NCBI RefSeq assembly: GCF_041260155.1
Contig: NW_027248277.1
Coordinates: 17,457,872-17,521,871, forward strand
Direction: 5' to 3'
Source: Ptychodera flava
Lineage: Eukaryota; Hemichordata; Enteropneusta; Ptychoderidae
Length of the DNA stretch: 64,000 bases
Both the position numbers and the translations under genes were made by a program. This document shows, one piece after another, positions 56,901 through 64,000 of the stretch. Numbering within the stretch: the stretch's first letter is position 1; each line of letters opens with the position of its first letter. The notes below the pieces were generated by a model that saw nothing but the letters and a program-made list of their open reading frames with translations, ran no database searches and was not told where the DNA came from.

Positions 56901-58996
56901 CCTAGATCGAGTGGGGTGCGGGATTGCTGGATAGCTGAATAGCCCCGTAACTAGCTAGGTAGCTAATAGCTATGTTAGACATAAGAATAGCTTATATTTA
57001 GCTGCTTGGGGCTATTATTAAGCTATTATTAATTTCCACAGGACACTTTAGCTGCTAATAAACGTAGTAGGTAGCTATTCAGCTAAAAATAAATGATTGT
57101 TGGGCTGGCTATAGAGCTATTTAAGCTATTAGCCGTTTTTAGCCGCTAATAGTCACTATTAGCTGGCTACCAGCTAAGAACTCCCGCAGTCCGAATGGGC
57201 TGGCTGTTGCGCTATTCAAGCTATTAGCCGTTTTTAGCCGCTATTAGCTGTTATTATCCAGCTATTAGCTGGCTACCAGCTAACAACTGCCGAGGTCGGA
57301 ATGGTTGGCTATTGAGCTATTCAAGCTATTAGCCGTTTTTAGTCGCTATTAGCTGTTATAAGCCAGTTATTAGCTTGCTACCAGCTAAGCAGTGGACACG
57401 TCTGAAAAGGCCTGACAACTACTTACAAAGGAAGTAAGGAGCGTGACTTTCACTTAGGTGTACAAAGAATTAGAAATCACGTAAATATACTGAATAAATA
57501 TTGTAGAACCAAGAACGTAGTATTGAGTTCTGTATGGAAATATTTTCTTTCATGCAAGTGTAAGTTTCTACCAACCACAGCACAAGGCATTTTTTCTGCA
57601 TTGAGAGCTAAAGAAATCACAAATTGTGCGTATTGAGGATTTCATTCAATGGCATGAAAAATTTTGTTGAAAAAACGAAATGATCAGGCAAATCTTGCGA
57701 TTTGTAGAACCATAGACCCTCGAGAAATGGTAGAACCAAGAAAATATATTAAGTCACATGGTGGTTGACCGGTAGAGGAGTTATGGTCGATTAGTCTTTG
57801 TTTGAAAAGGTTAAATGTGATTGCTTGTGTCTGAAAAAGTTTCATGTGATTACATGGTAACGACATTCAGCAGAGGCTTTATCTAATACCTGTGATGGGT
57901 TTTGCATTGTCTTTTGTTCAAAGACTTATTAAATATGCATGTCAGTTTGCAGCTGAACACAAACATTGTTTGCAGAAGACTTCCACAACTGACAAGTACT
58001 TACATAGGAAGTTACACAAGCGTTTGGACGATCAGCTGTAGTTTTGGCTTGGCCTCTGTATTAAATAAAAATGCTCTCTTCTACCTCCATGGTAGAATCA
58101 AGAAAATAATATCAAATGTCAGGTTACTTTAGAAATACCTAATTGCATTGGGCATTTCTTGTCGAGCGGGGCTCTAAAGAGGCAATGGTGAACATGGTAA
58201 TTATTTGTTTACTGTCTTTAAGTTATAAGCGAAGGGTAAAATCACGCCAAAAGATCACACCGTACATGAGTATTGGGAATGTTTATGCCACTTTACAGGT
58301 TTTAATAGATACTAATCCCGGAGACAAACATGAATGACTGATTACACAGGTTCTAAATCAGACAAAGAACTGCGACCAGTAAGTTCATGTGAGAAAAGCG
58401 GAAGCGCAGTTGCGAGATCACTTAGATCGGCAGTAGGAATAATTGGTGTAAATAAGAAAGATATCGACAACAGGTGCTCCATTGCAATAGTAATCGCACT
58501 GTAAGACATTGCGAGATTTCTCGAGTTTAAACGTTCGTAAGCAAATGTTGAAAATGTAACTAAAAAGTCAAAAAATACACCTACGAATTGTATGTCACCT
58601 CATTCGGCGGGTTGATGATGAGCGTATAAGTTCCAGGCAAGACAATAGTTAATACGGGAAAAATGACAATGTTTTTGCTTGAATAAGATTGATAAGAAAA
58701 TAGCTGATAGCCAGCTAATAGCCAGCTAGCATTGGCTAATAGCGACTAAAAACGGCTATTAGCTTGAATAGCTGAATAGCCAAGGATTTTGGTATCATAG
58801 CAAAATAGCTAAATAGCTGCTCAACAACCCCGAAGCACTATTAAGTTACCTCCATGAGGTCCCAAACATAATAGCTGAATAGCCGCTAATTATCCCTTGA
58901 GTCATTGCTGTAAACCCTCTTAGCTGAATAGCTGCTAAATATGTCAAAGCTGGCTATTTTGGCTATCCAGCAATCCCGCACCTTTATGCCTAGATC
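56901..58996. mobile_element. Foldback DNA element, copy D (2.08 kb, lacks SINE and 450-bp element)
   Basis: The element is 56909-58988, flanked by CCTAGATC at 56901-56908 and 58989-58996 (same target site as in A and C). Ends are GGGGTGCGGGATTGCTGGAT and the inverted GGTGCGGGATTGCTGGATAG, the cleanest terminal repeats of the three copies. The SINE site is empty near 58590 and the TTAA-element site is empty near 57875. Confidence 0.72.
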
Positions 58997-60311
58997 ACTA
59001 TAACTACAGTCCGTCAGAGGGACTAAGCTACAACTTTAATCTGTCTCCAAATTGAGTGCATCAAAGTTATAAGGCCTTTGAATAGGCAATCTTTCAAAGA
59101 AGGGCTGAGTACTACAACTTGGCATAATTAAGGCGCATCTTCCATTTGTCACACCACGTGGACAAGTGATATCCTCCTGTAACATTGAACAGTCATATAC
59201 ACTATCTATTATCTTAAAGGCATTCGTTGGCGCCAGATTGTCTCATCAGAAAATTTACCAACAGGATTATAATTCCTATGGAAAACAAAAGGCTATCGCG
59301 CCTCAATAATCTTCTTAAAGACCAGAACAATGGCAATCCCAGGGATCGCCAGAAATGCCTTTAAACAGTTTCAGATCGTTTGCAAAGCCTAATGAGCCAC
59401 ACTTAAAATTGCCAAATTGGTCATTTAAATAATGAATGAAACACACTGATCCTATTTGTGACACCTGGGCGGAACCCCTGGCTTCCCTGAACAAGGGTCT
59501 GATCTACACCCTTTAACATTAACTACCTACGATCTATCAGTTAGTTAGCTAACAAACCAGTCAAGGAGGGTGTCTTGTATTTCATACTTACCAAGTGTGT
59601 GAACTAAATATTCATGATTTACTTTGTCAAATGCCTTAGAAAAATCTGTATATTTGACATCCAACTGTTTTGCCTCATTAACACCAATACAAGCTTCATT
59701 CAGCAAGACAGATAGATCAAAGGATCGCCCCGACGAAAAACCATATTGTTGTTGTTCAGATGAAACATTCTTTACATGGTTATATACTCGCCTTGGTATC
59801 ATTTTCTCACACATTTTTGAAATAAGAGGGACACTTTTCGATAATTTCTTACGTTTGTTTTGGTACCCTTTTTGTGTATATAGGTACCAGGTACAACCAA
59901 AGATTTCTTCAGCTTTCGGGAAAACTCCCTCGTGGATAGATCGATTATATATGAAAGTTAGTGGAATGGAAAAGCGAATCAGCACATTTCTAAACTATCG
60001 CTGGCAAATTATCATCATCCATTGCTCTATGTTTATTCAGGACTTAAAGTTCTAATTTAACCTTTGACACAGAATAGTGAACCTAAGCAATGGATCATAT
60101 ATTGGGTTTCTAATTCAGGGATGGTATTAATGACATCATTTGTAAAAACAGATTCAAAAAGGTATTGAAAATATCGGCCTCTGAGCTTGCTCGTCACAAG
60201 CCTTATAGTACAAGGTATACGCGACTTTGTCTCTTTCATACAGGATGTAGCAAAAGAGAAAAATCGCTTGGGTTGTTCTCGAGATCTCCTGCACCAGAAG
60301 CAAATAGTCAT
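58997..60311 (-). mobile_element. LINE ORF2 relic, best-preserved RT (copy D)
   Basis: The 146-codon frame at 59545-59985 carries the conserved order FIYNRSIHEGVFPKAEE, YTQKGYQNKRKK, ISKMCEKMI, SSEQQQYGFSSGRSFDL and YTDFSKAFDKVNHEYLV. The polymerase motif further on is GFANDLKLFKGISG (about 59365-59405), with the first catalytic Asp of ADD changed to Asn. The linker frame is at 60057-60311. Confidence 0.68.
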
Positions 60312-63300
60312 TGTATCTTATAGTTCACAGTTGGATTCATAGTGTGGCATTCATTTGGCTCCAAGAGAGAAATTTACTCAAATAGCCACACCTCCACCTC
60401 TTGTTTCTCCGGGGTCTATCACGCCTGAACCATTGGAATTCATCAAGCAGTTCATGGTCTCCCATAAAAGGTATGAACGGGCTTCACTGTCGTACACAGT
60501 GTCAGGACGGAGTTCGAAGAAAAATTACATGTAAAATCAAATAAAATGACTAAAATCTGTGGAAGCTCTTGTGTGACTGTAGCTTGACAACAGGTGACCC
60601 GTGGTCTGTACATATATCATAAGGAAGAAACAGAATGACCCTCAACACAAGTGGCTACTAATCAAAAATGATTCGAAGAGATAAACTTTAATAGGAGGTA
60701 CACTTATTAGGGGTTTAAGGTCGAGTTGACCTGAGGTCTAGTTGACTAGGGTCCAGTCGGTTTGGGAGTCCAGTTATCTTAACCGATCCATACGCCAAGG
60801 CTTTCCCTTAGCTTTATGTCAATTTCCTCATTACTCTGCATTCACAAAAAGAGTGAGGGGGCTGGAGGATTTCAGGGGGATTCGAAAAGTTTGGGTAGTC
60901 ACAAAAAATAAAAATGTACGAATTTTGTATGAAAAAATAGACAAGTAGGCCTAGTTTCAGGGCAGAAGCTGCAACTGCTGATATTGTTTCAATATCTGTA
61001 TGCATATTTGTCAAATACAGTTTCTTGCTGTCTCCCTAAAGCATGCTGAAACACGCAATGTTCAGTTTACACAGGTAGTGTTGAACATCGTCGAGCAGAA
61101 CTGCCCATCACATATTTATATTTCTTTGTGTGCATACATCCCTAATAAATATGCTGTATCATAATTGGGGGATTTGAAAAAATTGATCATTTAGACGGAG
61201 GGACTCGAAAATTTAGGGCATTTAGGGGACCTGAAAAAAAGAGATTTCAATCGCGATTCCTCCAGTCCTCCCTTCACCGTTATTTGTGAGCGTAGCCTTA
61301 TCCTTGCGACGGTTTTCCTACATACCTGAACAGCAGAAGCCTTCATCGTTGGTGTAAACGACTTGACAATCGACGCCAACTTATGAAGGCAGCATAGATT
61401 AATTTTTGATAAGCAATGTTATTCACAAGGTAATACTGTCGATGTTCTCTTTGTAATTGACTTAAGTTTAGCAATCCATGCTGTAATAGTTACGTCATAG
61501 ACCCAAAATATTTATTGTGCTGAGATTATTTCAGGGAACAAAACGTGCTGGGATTACTTCAGGGAACAAGACCATGACAACCCCGATCAAGATGTCGATA
61601 TCTTTATATCATGACATGTCAATAAACCTTGAAAAACAAAAGATTTATCAGGCCAGCCACGCATGGCGTAATCGTCCAACATGTATGATACACATTCGCA
61701 TACAAGTATATTATCCTGGTGTGACTGTCGAATTTTGAATCAAGAACCATCATCTAATACGATATCAATTTTTTATTTTACATTTCAGGTGTTTACGGGT
61801 GGCATTTCGAATAAGTTGTTCGGTTGTTATTTGCCTGAAAACACACGTGACATGTTTTAATTCGCGTTTACGGAAACAAATCAAAATTGATGGTGGACAG
61901 AGTAAAAGAAATAGAAACCTTTCAGGTCTTATTCAAAGCCAAGTGTGGTCCTGAACTTTACTGTTGTTTCAATAATGGACTTTGTTATCAGTTTATGCCT
62001 GGTGAGACAATAGATTCACACATGGTCAAGTCAGAGAAAGTATATCCGTGAGTATTCGAAAATCTTTTGCATCAGTGTTTCAAATTGGTATCATTGGGTG
62101 GGTACTTTAACAATGCTCAATGTTTTGCTCTTTTCACTTTGCAAACAACCTATGATTACAAAATTAAACAATTTAAATAGATAGTGACAATAACTCAACA
62201 GTTTAACTATCACGACAATCAACATATCTCTAATCAACAGTATAAGTGTCACATGATTTTTAAGTGCATTTTGAGATTTGAATTGGCATTCTCTGTCAAA
62301 GCAGAATCCCATACAGTTCTAGATTAGCTTTTATTTGAAAAAAGCTGTAGCAATTGAGACATTGCTTAGTTCAAAATGAACACTTGTTAGACACTCATGT
62401 GCTGATATTTGAAGAAATTGTACATTAGCAAATATATCAGAAGAGTAAATTTTATTGGATGAGCAAATGCATCATGTTAATTTGGTAAGCCTATTACGCT
62501 AGTTTTGCAATTGAGCGGTCTGAAGGTCACAATAAGCAAATCTTGGATGCAGAATGAAAGTCAACAGTGATTGAAGCCTTGTGACGAACAGACCAACGAT
62601 GAATGCATGAAGGTATTTATATGAAGTCTTGGTGTATTTCCCAGGTTAATTGCCATAAAATGGCAAAACTGCACTGTCTTAAACCGGAAGATGGTAAGCA
62701 GATTTTAAATGCTGGATTATTCCCAATTATGAAAAAAGTCTATCAGATGATTCCAAGGGAGTTTGAAAATGAAGAGGTGAACAGAAGGTATAATCCATGA
62801 CATGTACTATTCAATTTCTCCTTCGGTAATTCCATAGACTTCTTTTTCGGAGAATTAGGAATGACAGATATTTCAACAGAAGAAAAATATCAGCAGTCTG
62901 AGAGCGAAAGAGAAAAACTTGCAGAGAAGACCCAAGTGATAGAAAAGAATGGTAAAACAGAACAGAAAGAGGCAAACAAGCGGAAAAAATCTGATAGAGA
63001 AAATTTATAAACCCGCGAATGATAAATGATGATAAATCATAAATGACGAGTTATATCTTGGAATTTGCGACTTAACTTTATAGTTAGCGTTCCTCCTTAA
63101 ACATATGTCGGTGAATATCCTTCATTCCTCTGTTGTCGATCCCAGTTTGTGTACTTTCGCGTATTAATTTTTGTAAAAATCCCCCTAGCGACAGGCCCAC
63201 AAGTGCATTTTCGCTATCCCCTGCCTGTATATCATCCCTTCACACACAGGTTTCAAGAAAATATTCCGAGCTATGACCAACTTGGAAAGGAGATTGAAGA

Positions 63301-63459
63301 ATTGGAGACAAAGTTGGTTCCATTGAATTCACCAATTGTGTTCTGTCATAATGATTTATCATCTGGAAATATAGTTTACGACGAACAAACTGGTAAGTGA
63401 AATAATTATCGATTTGCATAAACCTATTCGAATATCTAATATTAGTAATACATTTCGTA

Positions 63460-63540
63460 AGTCCATCCATTCGTTCATTCAGTTAGTCAGTCATTCTGTC
63501 ATTCATTCATCCATCCATCCATTCATTCATTCATTAAGAG
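63460..63540. repeat. Short minisatellite, copy D intron 4
   Basis: About 80 bp of CATT/CATC/GTCA units, the short counterpart of the copy C array. Confidence 0.7.
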
Positions 63541-63651
63541 TACTGTTTAGTCTTGATGTACGAAGATGCTATATAATTTTTTTCAGCCAGTATTCCCATA
63601 AGTCCTCAAATTTCTATGGTGTGGTTTAAAACAATAAAGCAGTCAACAGTT

Positions 63652-64000
63652 AAAGGGGAAGTTCACCAAGTTCACGGGTATGGCCCTGCATTGTCCATTC
63701 ACAGCAACACAGTAGTAAACAGCAACACAGAATCTGACAGTGTACAGTTTATTATAAGTGATTTATCGTTTATGCAAGGATACTCAGTATAAACAAAAGT
63801 TATGTAAATACGCACAGTCTGATTTGCGCGTGGGCGAGTGGACAATGCAATACCATGGGAAGATGTCCTTCCATATCAGGTGATGCAAGTTCCAAGCCTG
63901 GAGCTATTTTCCCATGATTCAAATTACATGGGCAACTTCCTGTACTATTTTTATCGGTTTTTGTAAAAAATCGCGCGAGTTATAAATGGCGAAAATAGGT
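63652..64000. mobile_element. MITE with GGGGAAGTTCACC end (copy D, cut by window end)
   Basis: Begins right after CAGTCAACAGTT (63640-63651). Matches 17912 onward and is truncated by the window border. Confidence 0.45.

Larger units (their letters stand above)
55462..63392 (+). pseudogene. Ethanolamine kinase-like gene, copy D (exons 1-4, partial, frame broken)
   Basis: Exon 1 is 55462-55590, exon 2 61789-62047, exon 3 62645-62787 and exon 4 63250-63392; later exons lie right of the window. Exon 1 (MALSEAGVKRMNVTVDENN) and exon 4 (CHNDLSSGNIVYDEQTG) are intact. Exon 2 is 259 nt because one G is missing at about 61855 (CATGTTTT versus CATGGTTTT). Exon 3 is 143 nt because one A is missing at about 62656 (CCATAAAA versus CCAATAAAA). 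Splice sites agree with B and C. Exon 2 shares IDSHMVKSEKVYP with B, so B and D are sister copies over this part. Intron 1 (55591-61788) holds the LINE relic with a 2.08-kb version of the foldback element. Confidence 0.75.

Overview
This window is eukaryotic, almost certainly from a metazoan and probably a marine invertebrate. It has small coding exons with GT/AG splice sites inside kilobase-sized AT-rich introns, non-LTR retrotransposon relics, a tRNA-derived SINE, many MITE or foldback elements, and long microsatellites. There are no bacterial-type operons, ribosome binding sites, rRNA or tRNA genes, and no CRISPR array. The species cannot be named from the sequence.

The only well-supported host gene is an ethanolamine kinase (ETNK/EKI family, first step of the CDP-ethanolamine route to phosphatidylethanolamine). 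It occurs four times in alternating orientation. Copy A (minus, 322-9006) has exons 1-3 and runs off the left edge. Copy B (plus, 11632-21936) has all 8 exons. Copy C (minus, 33236-48516) has all 8 exons and is the only copy whose exons join into an unbroken frame, 359 codons. Copy D (plus, 55462-63392) has exons 1-4 and runs off the right edge. A, B and D carry one-base deletions that break the frame.

The four genes sit in a duplicated block about 10-20 kb long that flips at each repeat, giving three nested-looking inverted repeats. Palindrome 1 (A head-to-head with B) has a spacer at about 9604-11034. Palindrome 2 (B tail-to-tail with C) has a spacer at 24760-30989. Palindrome 3 (C head-to-head with D) has a spacer at 49674-54333. 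A resembles C most closely (position 1 corresponds to about 39436) and B resembles D, so the layout also reads as a direct duplication of an inverted pair.

Spacer 2 holds a broken terminal exon of a MESH1/HDDC3-type ppGpp hydrolase gene, a self-complementary microsatellite, a decayed CR1/Jockey-type LINE and the 3' end of a second LINE. Spacer 3 holds a 510-bp foldback element and a GA microsatellite.

Intron 1 of every copy contains an antisense LINE relic. In A, C and D it is split by a foldback DNA element made of GCTATTAGC-like subrepeats with an 8-bp target duplication; B keeps the uninterrupted site. Further presence/absence differences between the copies (SINE, 450-bp TTAA element, 146-bp hairpin, 483-bp TTA-flanked MITE, 1.4-kb minisatellite) allow the history of the array to be read. 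B and C also differ by clusters of mainly amino-acid-changing substitutions in exon 5 and at the starts of exons 6 and 7, near the catalytic part of the kinase.
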